Shown here: positions 1 through 9,253 of the stretch, in pieces
How the letters are laid out: each line of letters begins with the position of its first letter
Numbering within the stretch: position 1 is the stretch's first letter
From: UBA6163 sp041753075
GTDB taxonomy: Bacteria > Planctomycetota > Planctomycetia > Pirellulales > Pirellulaceae
NCBI GenBank assembly: GCA_041753075.1
Contig: JBGSVE010000009.1
Coordinates: forward strand, 3,113 to 67,112
DNA: 64,000 bases
Direction of reading: 5' to 3'
Notes under the pieces: model-generated
Databases searched by the model: none
The model's input: only the letters and a program-made list of their open reading frames with translations
What the model was told of the DNA's origin: nothing
Made by a program: the position numbers and the translations under genes

Positions 1-2123
1 AGCAATCCGGCGCTGTTGGTGCCAATGTTTAACGTCGCGTCATCATCGCTTTTCGCGAGCCACTGGATCTTCGCTGGTTGATCTGGGGTGGAACCTGCTA
101 GCCGATTGGTTTCCAACAGCGGCCCGGGTGAATCGTCGCTGGAGGCAACTTCGCCAACTCGCGCCGACATCGAATCGACCGAGATACGGCGCTGCGGCGG
201 TGTTGCTCGCCACACTGAATGCCACTTGATCAGTGACGTTTCGAATTGGCCGGGTACCGGCCCAGCCGTCAAAACGACTAGCGGTTCGGATTCACTTCTG
301 GCAACCGTTTCCGGGACGCAAATCCACTGGTGATCAATTCCCAGCCACGCGTTAACTCGCTCGCGCGAGTCGACTAGCTGTGTTGACTTTTGGAAAACAT
401 TCTGGCGCGCGAGCGCCGACCACAATGCGTCGATGCGCTGTGAACGCAGCGACGTCATCGAGTTGAACATGGCCTGGCGATCGACTAAATGCCAACGCCC
501 AAATCGGGCATTGCGCTGACTAACTTCCACCTCCAGCAAACGGTCCTCGCTCGAAGTCTCGCGCCAAGCATCGGGCCACTGCGTCACAGCCGTTCGCAGC
601 CCACGATTATCCGTTGGCTCAGGTACCGGAATAAGCCATCGGTTCTCATCAGCAACACGAATTTTCGCCATTTGTCCCCTGGTCACGACAAACAAGTCGA
701 GACTGACCAACACCAATAACGAATATTTCCACCATGCTTGGCGAAGTCGCGGTTGGTCTCGTACTAGCCACCATAGGATCGCGGCCAATAGGACAACCCG
801 TGCTGTCGATGCGGTGACTAGCTTCGTGGCAAGATCCAATCTCAGCGGGCCCCAGAATCGATCCGCTGGCCATCTCGATGACGCGATCCAGTGATCGGAC
901 GAAGTTGAAATCGCTATGCAAACTCCCGCGACCAACCCGATCGTAGCCAACACGACCAATTTGCGTCGCAGGAAAATTGAGCGACATGAAATCAATCGCA
1001 CATGCCGCGCCGCCGAGATACTTAATCCCAACATCGCAACGGGCAACCACTTGCCGGGATAACGAAACGCTCCATAACCTGGCGTCAAGTTGGCAAGCAC
1101 GGAGTAGACCGCACCGAGCGACAATGCCAACCCAAGCGGTAGTAGATTGTCCCAAACGTCAAGCCGTCGCCACCGACATTGCCATCGATCAAGCGCCAAC
1201 ACCAACGGCAGCAGTCCGGCGTAAAGCGTCAGCGCCCAGGTCCGGCCATCGCCGGGGATGCCATGGCTGATGCGACTGTAGATTGGATACAGCCGACCGG
1301 ACGCCGCGGGCAACAGCAACTCGATCCAGTGCCAGAGGGGAACGCTGAAATCCAATCGATCGGTTGAATGATCGGTTAGAACGCGGCTGCTTTGCCCGCC
1401 CCAATCGATCGACGCAGCCCACTGCGGCGCAGCCAGCGCGATCGCCAAACCGAAGGCCGCAACAAGTGCCAATGCCGATTGGCGTGTAAACCGCGAGCGA
1501 CAGATCGTTGTGAAAATTGCGACCGATCCAATCAACAACACATGAATCGTTGTTTGCGGATCGCCGGCCAAGATCGGCATCGCTAGCGCCAACGCAGTCA
1601 CCGAGATCCAGCGGCGCGTTGGCCTTGAGCGCAATCTCATGCCTCCGGCGACGGCCAACGGTAACCACGCCGCGCCAACTAAAAACGGAACGTTGTAGGT
1701 CAAGAAGAACACCGGACCGCACAACGGATACACCAAGATCGCCAGTGCGCAGCCCAGTGGTTTTGCGCCTGCCATGCGCGCCGCGATGTGAATCGCGACT
1801 CCCGCAAGAATCAAATGCAACAACAGATACCAAGTGATCGCAACATCCGGTCTGTCGAAAAGTTTGTAGACGACAATGCGTGGTGGATAGAAAACCGCAG
1901 TCGTCGTTTCACCGACAAGCGGCAAACCCGTCAAGTCCAACGGATTCCACAGCGGCAACCACTGCTCATATTGGCGATGGGCGACGTACTCGTACAGCGG
2001 CGTATAAAAATGGCTCGTATCCCGAAACGCCAATCGTTCTTCGCCGACCAACGCCGGGCCGAACAGCGCGGCGAGAATCAATACAAGCAACAGATAGGCC
2101 GACCCAGTGCAACCGTTTCGCAT
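1..2123 (-). CDS. YfhO-like polytopic membrane protein, partial
   Basis: The frame opens at an ATG at 2123 and stays open to the left edge, so at least 707 codons are present and the C-terminus is missing. The N-terminus has one hydrophobic segment (YLLLVLILAALFG). It is followed by a conserved loop with the pattern FRDTSHFYTPL...LPLWNPLDLTGLPL, which resembles the first periplasmic loop of YfhO and GT39-like membrane proteins. About ten further hydrophobic stretches follow, then a hydrophilic region from about residue 450. YfhO-type proteins are implicated in glycosylation or lipid-linked sugar transfer, but no substrate can be read from this sequence. The start lies 10 bases after the stop of the ABC ATPase gene, so the two are probably co-transcribed. 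Family membership is inferred from pattern memory, not from a search. Confidence 0.8.
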   Translation of the reverse strand, partial: MRNGCTGSAYLLLVLILAALFGPALVGEERLAFRDTSHFYTPLYEYVAHRQYEQWLPLWNPLDLTGLPLVGETTTAVFYPPRIVVYKLFDRPDVAITWYLLLHLILAGVAIHIAARMAGAKPLGCALAILVYPLCGPVFFLTYNVPFLVGAAWLPLAVAGGMRLRSRPTRRWISVTALALAMPILAGDPQTTIHVLLIGSVAIFTTICRSRFTRQSALALVAAFGLAIALAAPQWAASIDWGGQSSRVLTDHSTDRLDFSVPLWHWIELLLPAASGRLYPIYSRISHGIPGDGRTWALTLYAGLLPLVLALDRWQCRWRRLDVWDNLLPLGLALSLGAVYSVLANLTPGYGAFRYPGKWLPVAMLGLSISAARHVRLISCRSIFLRRKLVVLATIGLVAGVCIAISTSSDHWIASSRWPADRFWGPLRLDLATKLVTASTARVVLLAAILWWLVRDQPRLRQAWWKYSLLVLVSLDLFVVTRGQMAKIRVADENRWLIPVPEPTDNRGLRTAVTQWPDAWRETSSEDRLLEVEVSQRNARFGRWHLVDRQAMFNSMTSLRSQRIDALWSALARQNVFQKSTQLVDSRERVNAWLGIDHQWICVPETVARSESEPLVVLTAGPVPGQFETSLIKWHSVWRATPPQRRISVDSMSARVGEVASSDDSPGPLLETNRLAGSTPDQPAKIQWLAKSDDDATLNIGTNSAGL

Positions 2124-2133
2124 TCAAACAAAC

Positions 2134-3072
2134 CTAAGTCACCAGACCTTTGGTCACGCTCATAAACACGTCTTCTAGCGTCGGGTCTTTATCATTGAAC
2201 TTGCGCAATCGCACGCCTTGGCCGATCAACGACTCCAACAGCGACGCCAAGCCTTCGTCGTTCGTTTCCAACTCGGCGACGATCGACTGCGACGCACCCT
2301 TGGGATCAACATCGAGCGACCGCAGTGCCGCATGACTGCGCAAAATCGATAACCCAGTCTCGGCGCGATCAACGAACTCGATTTCAACAATCCGGTTGCG
2401 GCGAATCTTTCGGTATACGTCACCGATCGGCCCATGCATCAGTAATTGTCCGCGTTCAATGATCCCGATCGACGTACAACAATCGGCAAGTTCGGTCAAA
2501 ATGTGGCTGCTGATCAAGATCGTCTTGCCCATGCGGCGCAGCTCCTTGAACAACGCCTTCATCTCGATCCGGGCCCGCGGATCCAGTCCGCTGGAAGGTT
2601 CGTCGAGTATCAATACTGGCGGGTCGTGAACCAGCGTCTTGGCGAGGCACAGTCGCTGCTTCATACCGCGCGATAAACTGTTGACGAAGTCATCTCGCTT
2701 GTGCATCAAGTCCAAAAGTTCGAGCAAGTTGGCGATACTCTGGCGTCGCTGCGTCTTGCCGATGCCGTACGCGACGGCGAAGAAGTCCAAAAACTCCCAA
2801 ACCTTCATGCCGTCATAAACACCGAAGTTGTCAGGCATATAACCAATGTTGCGACGCACACCCACAGGATCGCCGACGACATCACAGCCGGCGACGACCC
2901 CCGTTCCGCGACTGGGCCGCAACAACGTTGCCAAAAAGCGGATCGTGGTGCTCTTGCCCGCTCCGTTGGGGCCGATGAAACCAAACATTTCGCCCGCCGC
3001 GATGTGCAAATCAAGCGATTGAACCGCGGTAAAATCGCCGTAGTCCTTGCCGAAGCCAGTCAATGTGATCAT
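2134..3072 (-). CDS. ABC transporter ATP-binding protein
   Basis: A 312-residue cytoplasmic ATPase. The Walker A motif GPNGAGKST is at residues 34-42, the ABC signature is LSRGMKQ at 134-140, and Walker B VLILDEP is at 154-160. A switch His follows in LISSHIL. The C-terminal 80 residues beyond the nucleotide-binding domain match the layout of ABC-2 type exporter ATPases such as CcmA/NatA-like proteins. The start ATG overlaps the stop of the upstream SLC13 gene by four bases, which suggests translational coupling. No typical ABC-2 permease is visible in the window. The next gene is a large YfhO-like membrane protein, so either the permease lies to the left of the window or the ATPase has an unconventional partner. 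Substrate unknown. Confidence 0.95.
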   Translation of the reverse strand: MITLTGFGKDYGDFTAVQSLDLHIAAGEMFGFIGPNGAGKSTTIRFLATLLRPSRGTGVVAGCDVVGDPVGVRRNIGYMPDNFGVYDGMKVWEFLDFFAVAYGIGKTQRRQSIANLLELLDLMHKRDDFVNSLSRGMKQRLCLAKTLVHDPPVLILDEPSSGLDPRARIEMKALFKELRRMGKTILISSHILTELADCCTSIGIIERGQLLMHGPIGDVYRKIRRNRIVEIEFVDRAETGLSILRSHAALRSLDVDPKGASQSIVAELETNDEGLASLLESLIGQGVRLRKFNDKDPTLEDVFMSVTKGLVT

Positions 3073-4484
3073 GTCAGTAATCTATACGAAATCAACGTGA
3101 TCAAAACGGCGGCAAACAAGTTCAGCAAAAACCCATGGCGAGCCATTTGGTCAGTGCGAATTCCGCCGAGCGAAAATACGATCGCGTTCGGTGCTGTGGC
3201 AACCGGCAACATGAATGCGCACGACGCGCTGATCGTCCCCGGAATCATGATCGCCTCGGGAGCCAGGCCCGTTGCGATCGCCAATTCTCCCAGGATCGGC
3301 AACAACAACGACGCCGTCGCGGTGCTGCTGGTGATCTCGGTCATAAACGTGACGACCACGCAAACGCCACCGATTACCAACCATGGCGGTGCTTCGCTGA
3401 AGATGCTGAGTTGATTGCCGATCGCGGCGCTGAGTCCCGTTTTCTCAAACCCCTTTGCGAGTGCTAGACCGCCACCGAACATAATCAGAATTCCCCACGG
3501 TGCCCGATTCGCGGCCGTCCAGTCGAGCAACCGCACGGTTCGTCCCTGGTCGCATTGGCCATCGCCGCGGGGACAGATGAACAAGAACAACGAAGCGATG
3601 ATCGCAATCGTTGTGTCACCGACCAATGAGTCACCCGACATCGCTGCGGGCAACCAAGCCGTCCAACCGCCATAAGGTCCGGCGCGAAAAACCCAGGCGA
3701 TCGCGGTCAACGCAAACACGACCAGCACGCGGACCTCAGGTGTTTGCCAAGGTCCCGGCGATGGCACTTCCAACGGATCGCCTTCGACCAACTTTCGCGT
3801 CACCAGCCACCACGCCACTGGCAACAAGATGGCAATGATTGGCACCGCAACCATCATCCATTGGCCAAATCCAAAATCGACGTCGAATTGCTTTTTGATT
3901 TGCGCCATGAACATTACGTTCGGTGGTGTGCCGATCGGCGTACCCATGCCACCAATGCTGGCCGCATACGCAATGCCCAACAGCATCGGGACTCGCAGCC
4001 CCGGTTGATTGGCTTGGCCCAGTACCGCCAAGGCGATCGGAACCATCATCAATGTCGCCGCGGTGTTGCTGATCCACATCGATAGCAATCCGGTCGCGAG
4101 CATGAAGCCGAGCACAATTCGCCGCCCGCCACGTCCGCCGACCATCCGTACCATCGTGAGCGCCAGGCGACGGTGAGCGCCAACATTTTCCATCGCCGCG
4201 GACAGAAAAAATCCGCCCAATAACAGCAGAATCATTTTGTCGCCGTACGCCGATGCCGCTTCGGATTCGCTGAGCACGCCGGCCAGCGGAAACACGGCCA
4301 ACGGAATCAGCCCGACGATCGCGATATGGAGGCACTCAAATATCCACCAGCAAGCGCACAGCGTCGCGACCCAGGCGCAAACCGACGCGGCGATCGGCAG
4401 TCCCGAATAGTAAGAAACCACGGCAACCACGGTCGCCAACAGCGGTCCGATCGGCAGCATCCAGCGACTGAGTTTGTCGAGCAT
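3069..4484 (-). CDS. SLC13/DASS family anion transporter
   Basis: A 471-residue inner-membrane protein with about eleven hydrophobic segments. It carries the hallmarks of divalent anion:sodium symporters: an SNTAAT motif in the first half (ISNTAATLMMVP), an SST-type repeat in the second half (EITSSTATASLL), and the GTPPN loop (GTPIGTPPNVMF). These family members import dicarboxylates, sulfate or phosphate with sodium. The anion cannot be told from sequence alone. Because the organism encodes several sulfatases, sulfate is a tempting guess, but that is inference only. It lies 6 bases downstream of the Uma2 gene and overlaps the ABC ATPase gene by 4 bases, in the middle of a tight operon. Confidence 0.92.
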   Translation of the reverse strand: MLDKLSRWMLPIGPLLATVVAVVSYYSGLPIAASVCAWVATLCACWWIFECLHIAIVGLIPLAVFPLAGVLSESEAASAYGDKMILLLLGGFFLSAAMENVGAHRRLALTMVRMVGGRGGRRIVLGFMLATGLLSMWISNTAATLMMVPIALAVLGQANQPGLRVPMLLGIAYAASIGGMGTPIGTPPNVMFMAQIKKQFDVDFGFGQWMMVAVPIIAILLPVAWWLVTRKLVEGDPLEVPSPGPWQTPEVRVLVVFALTAIAWVFRAGPYGGWTAWLPAAMSGDSLVGDTTIAIIASLFLFICPRGDGQCDQGRTVRLLDWTAANRAPWGILIMFGGGLALAKGFEKTGLSAAIGNQLSIFSEAPPWLVIGGVCVVVTFMTEITSSTATASLLLPILGELAIATGLAPEAIMIPGTISASCAFMLPVATAPNAIVFSLGGIRTDQMARHGFLLNLFAAVLITLISYRLLT

Positions 4485-4490
4485 GACGAG

Positions 4491-5081
4491 TCAGTCCAAC
4501 TCGACTTTGTCGTAAATTTCCGCCAGCGGCAAAATGCAATCGATCGATTGCATACTCAGCGATGAACTAATGTCCTGGGTCGCTTGCAGTGTCCATTCGT
4601 CTGGGTTGCCTTCGCGATGTTTGCCACATGTGAAACAATCCACGGCGACGCGGTCTTGGGCGATCAAGATATATTGCCCAAGCGATGGGATTTTGCGGTA
4701 ATGCTGGAACTTCTTGCCGCGATCGTAAGCTTCGGTCGAATCCGAAAGCACTTCGATGATCACGTTGGGTTTCAGCAGCACGTCGCCCTGGTCATACTCG
4801 AACTTTGGCTCGCCACACACGACCGATAAATCCGGGTAAGTAAACAGCCCCGTGCCCTCGATCTTCAGTCGTAAATTACTTGGATAAACCCGGCAGGGAC
4901 GTTTTTTGAGTTGTTGCCCGAGACTTACGATCGCATTTGATACAATCAAGTTGTGCCGCGCCGACGCACCGGCCATTGCGAACGTTTCGCCGCGGTAAAA
5001 CTCGCTTCGAAAGTCGGCTTTCCGCTCGTGAGCCAAGTACTCGTCGGGTGTTAGCAGGGTTTTGGGAATGCTCGACATCAA
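4491..5081 (-). CDS. Uma2 family (DUF820) putative nuclease
   Basis: A 196-residue protein with the Uma2/DUF820 fold, a PD-(D/E)XK-like nuclease superfamily member. The expected acidic pair is present: Asp84 in FTYPDLSVV and Glu110 in NVIIEVLS. The N-terminal LTPDEYLAHE motif and the following AGASARHNLI helix are also typical of the family. Uma2 proteins are greatly expanded in planctomycetes and cyanobacteria and their biological role is not established. It sits between two protease-family genes and a transporter with only 6-base gaps on each side. The reason for its presence in the operon is unclear. A second Uma2 gene lies at 11745-12356. Confidence 0.9.
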   Translation of the reverse strand: MMSSIPKTLLTPDEYLAHERKADFRSEFYRGETFAMAGASARHNLIVSNAIVSLGQQLKKRPCRVYPSNLRLKIEGTGLFTYPDLSVVCGEPKFEYDQGDVLLKPNVIIEVLSDSTEAYDRGKKFQHYRKIPSLGQYILIAQDRVAVDCFTCGKHREGNPDEWTLQATQDISSSLSMQSIDCILPLAEIYDKVELD

Positions 5082-5087
5082 GTAGTT

Positions 5088-6170
5088 CTACGGAATCGCG
5101 ACGGGATTGCCGCGGGCTTCGTTCATCATGCTGACCATGTCGCCCATCACGATTGAAGACGGCAATGCGTAGCTAACTACTCGACCGGCCCGGGCGATAT
5201 TGATCCCGATTACTTGGCCACGCGAGTTCAGCACGGGCCCACCGCATTCATCGGGATTCAGAACCGTGTCATGCTGAATCACCTGGTCAAAGCCGCTTAG
5301 TCTCGCACTGCGCGGGCCGTTGATCTTCGAGTCGTTTTCGGTTTCCTGCATCACGCCAATTTCACGAATCTTGGCGTCCATTTCCATCGTTTGACCAGCC
5401 CGTGAAATCGTCAGCCGAACACTCTCGCCCGGAAACACGTCCCGCAAAATTCGAATCACGGAAGACCGCGTTGTTTCTCGCAAGCCGTTGATTGCCAAAA
5501 TGCGATCGCCCGGGGCGACGCCCGCCGCCTCGGCACCGCTGTTTGGCCACACACCGCTGACGGTCGCCTGGCCTTGTTGCTCGTCAAGAATAACGCCCAA
5601 CCGACCATTGTGTTCGACGCGGCGCGGACCCACACCAACGACTCCAATTCCGACGGGCACGCCGCCACGACCGGCGCTGATTAAGAAGCTGCCGATTGGC
5701 GGCGAGTCATCGACGAACTGAACTCGCGACAACGGTTGGCTGAGTCCTTCCACGCGCAGCAGCGCCAAGTCGCTTTTGCGCCGCACCGCGGCAACACGCG
5801 CCGGTTGCAATCGACCATCACCAAGGCGCACGCGAATCGGGTCAGCGGACAGTTCGCTACGCTTGGTCAACACGAAACCGTCGGACGAAACCACAACACC
5901 CAACGCCACCGGTTTTCCATCAGAAACAATTTGTACGACCGAATCGCCAACCTTCTCGGCCAACGGACGAACCAGCGCGATCATGTCACCGTTGTCACGT
6001 CGATGCGAAATTCGCAACGACATCCGCGACTGCAACCAATCGGGAATCTCGGTATCGCCGTCTTGCGCCGAGGCGACCGCGCCGATCACGCTCGCGGCGG
6101 CAACGAACATAACCAGGCCCAGCCAGCGGACGGGCATGAACATGAAAATCGAGTTCAATTTTGGCAACAT
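5088..6170 (-). CDS. Degenerate HtrA-like protease with nested PDZ domain
   Basis: The frame is open from 6281, but I place the start at the ATG at 6170. There it gives a clean signal peptide (hydrophobic stretch near residues 15-34, cleavage near ASAQ) and does not overlap the upstream gene. The 360-residue product has an N-terminal trypsin-like half (about 60-185), a PDZ domain (about 190-268) and then the C-terminal protease half (about 290-345, VIQHDT...GQVIGIN). The PDZ is therefore inserted inside the protease fold rather than following it. The catalytic His is missing (TKRSE at 102-106 where TAAHV is expected), Asp134 is kept (SDLALL), and the serine position is Cys309 (PDECGGPV instead of GNSGGP). 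It is probably an exported, non-proteolytic binding protein or has altered chemistry. It lies directly downstream of an intact protease gene. Confidence 0.85.
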   Translation of the reverse strand: MLPKLNSIFMFMPVRWLGLVMFVAAASVIGAVASAQDGDTEIPDWLQSRMSLRISHRRDNGDMIALVRPLAEKVGDSVVQIVSDGKPVALGVVVSSDGFVLTKRSELSADPIRVRLGDGRLQPARVAAVRRKSDLALLRVEGLSQPLSRVQFVDDSPPIGSFLISAGRGGVPVGIGVVGVGPRRVEHNGRLGVILDEQQGQATVSGVWPNSGAEAAGVAPGDRILAINGLRETTRSSVIRILRDVFPGESVRLTISRAGQTMEMDAKIREIGVMQETENDSKINGPRSARLSGFDQVIQHDTVLNPDECGGPVLNSRGQVIGINIARAGRVVSYALPSSIVMGDMVSMMNEARGNPVAIP

Positions 6171-6214
6171 CTTGGCGATTGGCTTTTTTGGCTGGCGAAA
6201 AAATGGCTTCGATC

Positions 6215-7309
6215 TTACTCGTCGGCGCGGCCGATCTCGACAACCAACCGATGTTGATCGCCATTTCGATTGACTCGGCAAATCACTCGCTCGCCGGGCA
6301 TTGTATCGGCAACCGCCGTGGTCAGCGATTTGAAGTCGGTGATTGTCATTTCACCAAACCGCTCGACGATATCGCCACGAACGAAACCCGCCACATCCGC
6401 AGGTGAACCTTCGTAAACCAAATCGATAATCGCCGTCGCTGAACTCGGCGAACCGCGTAGACCAATCATCGGTTTGAAGCCTTCGAGGTAGCCCCAAGCT
6501 TGACCGGAAGCCAACGCGTCCCAATGTTTGTCGTAATGATCAATCGGCACATGCAGGTTGTCCGCAACGTCGTTGCCAATCCGGCTGTGGACCGCGATCA
6601 ATCGTCCCGCAAAGTCAAACAACGGTCCACCGCTGTCGCCCCCAATCAAGGCGCAATCGGTGACGATTGAATTAGGGCGAACTTTCAAGATTCGGCCGAC
6701 CCTGGTGACCGGGCCGCGATCACGCTCGAACCCGCCGGGATGTCCCGATGCGATGCACCACATGCCCGGACGCAGGCTTTCGCTGCGACCCAGCGTCGCG
6801 TGTGGCCAAGGTATTCCGCTGCTTTGTCCATCGTTGATGCGTATCAATCCCGCATCGACTTCGCGATTCATCCCCAGCGTCGTCGCCGCTACGGTGCGAC
6901 CATCCTGGAAAGTGACGGTTGCACGCTTACCCGGTCGCATCGCAACGTGGGCGGCGGTCAAGATGTATCCGTCACCAGTTACGATCACGCCACAACCCTG
7001 CGCCGCACCAATCGCCACATTCACGGTACACTGGCCAACTCGGCTGGCGACGCGTTGTTGTTGATTCTCCATCGCAATCAATTGTTCAAGCGAGTTGGGC
7101 ACGTCGCCGCGCGACAACATTTGGCGAATCGATTCGTGAACTTCGACGACGGTTTCAATTTCGCCGGCAACCACGCCAGGACGAAGCGTCGAAACGGATT
7201 GGTCGCCATGGGCACCGCCGACCACAACGGTTGACGACCACAACACGGCGGCAGCGATCCGAACGAACTTCAAAAGTCGATTCAAGGTAATCTCGCAATA
7301 GTCTGACAT
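6215..7309 (-). CDS. Secreted trypsin-like serine protease with PDZ domain
   Basis: The frame extends upstream to 7609, but the ATG at 7309 gives an N-terminal signal-like segment (FVRIAAAVLWSSTVVVGGAHG) and frees the divergent promoter region, so I start there (364 residues). All three catalytic residues are present: His121 in LTAAHVA, Asp152 in REVDAGLI and Ser226 in GGDSGGPL. A C-terminal PDZ domain spans about 280-360 (GSPADVAGFVRGDIVERFG). It is expected to act in the periplasm or cell envelope as a DegP/HtrA-type quality-control or processing protease. It is the first gene of a minus-strand operon reaching the left edge, and its downstream neighbour is a catalytically degenerate relative. 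The two may cooperate, but this is inferred from adjacency only. Confidence 0.9.
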   Translation of the reverse strand: MSDYCEITLNRLLKFVRIAAAVLWSSTVVVGGAHGDQSVSTLRPGVVAGEIETVVEVHESIRQMLSRGDVPNSLEQLIAMENQQQRVASRVGQCTVNVAIGAAQGCGVIVTGDGYILTAAHVAMRPGKRATVTFQDGRTVAATTLGMNREVDAGLIRINDGQSSGIPWPHATLGRSESLRPGMWCIASGHPGGFERDRGPVTRVGRILKVRPNSIVTDCALIGGDSGGPLFDFAGRLIAVHSRIGNDVADNLHVPIDHYDKHWDALASGQAWGYLEGFKPMIGLRGSPSSATAIIDLVYEGSPADVAGFVRGDIVERFGEMTITDFKSLTTAVADTMPGERVICRVNRNGDQHRLVVEIGRADE

Positions 7310-7386
7310 CGGTTTCCGGTTCAGGGTGTTTGGATCGATCGAACCACAACATTGTAGACAAGCATCCACGCAAACAAGTATCGCTG

Positions 7387-8340
7387 ATGGACAATCTGAC
7401 CGCAAAACCTGCGACCCTGATCGTCGGGTGCGGCTATTTGGGGCTGCGCGTTTTGCGCCAATTGACGCAGCAAAACGGTGCAACCGCAGATCAGCCGACT
7501 CAGGGGTCGTCGAGCGTATTTGCGACGACAAGAAGTTGCGAAAAAGCAATGAAAATCGCCAAACTTGGTGCTCAGCCGCTGTTAATCGATTGGACGGATC
7601 GCCGCTCATTGGCTGGTCTGCCGCCGGTCCAGCGGGTGCTTGTTGCGGTTAGCTACGATCCGCGCGGTCGCCATTCGAGGTATGACTCGCAAGTTGGCGG
7701 TTTGCTGAACCTGCTCGATGTGTTGCCCGCGGATTGCCAAATTGTCTACATCAGCACGACTGGGGTTTACCATCAAACCGGCGGCCTTTGGGTTGACGAA
7801 GCCTCGCCGACGCGGCCACGAAGCGAAGGCGGTGAGGCGCATTTGCGCGCCGAATCGCTGCTTCACAAATACCGCCCCAAGGCACCGACGGTGATCCTGC
7901 GTCTGGCCGGAATCTATGGGCCGGGTCGCGTTCCGCGGGTGGCCGATGTAATTGCCCGCCGTCCGCTCGACGGCGCGAACCAGGGATATTTGAACTTGAT
8001 TCAGGTCGACGATGCAGCGCGGGCAGTAATTGCGGCGTGGACAAATTTAAACGCCGAAAAATTGTATGTGGTCGCCGATGATCGACCGGTGTTGCGAACC
8101 GAGTTTTACAAGCAAATCGCGCGTTTGGCTGGTGTCGGAGAACCGGATTTTCAATTCAACGATAGCCACGTTGCCATCGCCGCAGCGTCACGTCGTGCTG
8201 GCACCAGCAAACGAGTTTGGAACCGGCGGTTTCGTCGTGACTTGATCTCGCGGTTAACCTTTCCGACATATATCGAAGGTTTAGCCGCCCTTGATTGGCA
8301 CGCGGCACGGAATGTCGCCGCTGGGCGTGGTCGTGCCTGA
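7387..8340 (+). CDS. SDR-family NAD(P)-dependent epimerase-like protein
   Basis: A 317-residue cytoplasmic protein when started at the ATG at 7387. The upstream in-frame ATG at 7330 would add 19 residues without family similarity. A Rossmann motif GCGYLGLRVL begins near residue 14, and the extended/atypical SDR Tyr region reads YISTTGVYHQTGG. Further on, an RLAGIYGPGR motif is typical of NAD-dependent epimerase/dehydratases. The overall pattern resembles the YeeZ-type atypical SDR subgroup, which bind NAD(P) but have no established substrate. The gene is divergent from the protease operon, with a 77-base shared upstream region, and is followed 62 bases later by an MBL-fold gene in the same direction. 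Confidence 0.88.
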   Translation: MDNLTAKPATLIVGCGYLGLRVLRQLTQQNGATADQPTQGSSSVFATTRSCEKAMKIAKLGAQPLLIDWTDRRSLAGLPPVQRVLVAVSYDPRGRHSRYDSQVGGLLNLLDVLPADCQIVYISTTGVYHQTGGLWVDEASPTRPRSEGGEAHLRAESLLHKYRPKAPTVILRLAGIYGPGRVPRVADVIARRPLDGANQGYLNLIQVDDAARAVIAAWTNLNAEKLYVVADDRPVLRTEFYKQIARLAGVGEPDFQFNDSHVAIAAASRRAGTSKRVWNRRFRRDLISRLTFPTYIEGLAALDWHAARNVAAGRGRA

Positions 8341-8402
8341 ACATGCCCTCTAAACTAACCAAGCACCACCCAACAATCTGACCTCTGAATCACTCTGAAC
8401 CA

Positions 8403-9227
8403 ATGCTCATTCGCAAACCGATCGCCCCAGGGCTCATCGAGCTGAACTTCAACCTCGGCGAAGTCCTGGGATGCAACGTTTATTTGGTATACGACAACGA
8501 TGAATGGATTCTGATTGATATCGGCTACGAGGAGACGGTCGAAGACTATGTCGAGTTGATCCGTCAACTTGACTTCCCATTCTCGCGCTGCAAGACGCTG
8601 GTCGCGACTCATGCCGATGTCGATCACATCCAAGGCTTGGCGAAGTTGAAGCAGATCTTCAAAACTTCGGTTACCTCGCACCCCGATGCCGTCGAACCAC
8701 TACGAACCGGTGATCCGTTGTTGACGCTTGCCGAAGTCGCGGCCCAGGGTTTGAAGTTGGACATGCCGCCGGTGGAGGTCGAACATCAAGTGAGCGATGG
8801 CGACGTGATTGCCGTTGGCCAACTTGAGCTTGAAGTTTGGCATACGCCGGGACATACCAACAGCCAACTGGCGTTTCGGATGGGCGACATTTTGCTCAGC
8901 GGTGATAACATCTATCGCGACGGCTGCGTCGGTGCAATCGACGCGCATCACGGCAGCGACATTCATGCCTTCATCAAGTCGCTCGAGCGAATTCGTGACA
9001 GCGATGTGAAATGGCTGGCTCCAAGTCACGGCCCGATTTTCGCCAACGACAAGAAGTTTCTGCAGAAGACGATTGACCGCCTAAAAGGATATCTGCACAT
9101 GGCCGACTTCGGCACGTTGGCTGAGGATTGGCCGCTGATGGATCAATGGGAGACCGAAGTCAGCGAAGGTACGCTACCGGCGGGACTTCAAGACGCCGCG
9201 TTGCCGACGCCAAATTCGACAAGTTAG
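8403..9227 (+). CDS. MBL-fold metallo-hydrolase
   Basis: A 274-residue protein with the metallo-beta-lactamase fold metal motif THADVDHIQG, the second-site His in HTPGHTNS, the bridging Asp in LLSGDNIY and the final His in APSHGPIF. This is the set of ligands expected for a two-metal hydrolase of the glyoxalase II/RNase Z-like superfamily. No signal peptide is seen, so it is probably cytoplasmic. The substrate cannot be assigned. The gene follows the SDR gene on the same strand and converges on the arylsulfatase gene. A palindromic repeat sits between the two stop codons and may serve as a terminator. Confidence 0.93.
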   Translation: MLIRKPIAPGLIELNFNLGEVLGCNVYLVYDNDEWILIDIGYEETVEDYVELIRQLDFPFSRCKTLVATHADVDHIQGLAKLKQIFKTSVTSHPDAVEPLRTGDPLLTLAEVAAQGLKLDMPPVEVEHQVSDGDVIAVGQLELEVWHTPGHTNSQLAFRMGDILLSGDNIYRDGCVGAIDAHHGSDIHAFIKSLERIRDSDVKWLAPSHGPIFANDKKFLQKTIDRLKGYLHMADFGTLAEDWPLMDQWETEVSEGTLPAGLQDAALPTPNSTS

Positions 9228-9253
9228 AACCAAGCAAGCCACCAGGTTTCTTC

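Noticed and set aside
649..1833. Two sizeable minus-strand frames (649-1155 and 1189-1833) that look like separate genes
   Set aside because: They lie in another phase. A longer frame from 2123 to the left edge gives a convincing membrane protein with conserved loop residues, while these give Arg/Ser-rich sequence.
2134..3072. Assignment of the ABC ATPase to a specific exporter such as a sodium or antibiotic pump
   Set aside because: No permease partner is visible and the ATPase sequence alone does not define a substrate.
3736..4335. 199-codon minus-strand frame inside the SLC13 transporter gene
   Set aside because: It overlaps a gene with clear family motifs and encodes an Arg/Asp-rich sequence with no hydrophobic pattern.
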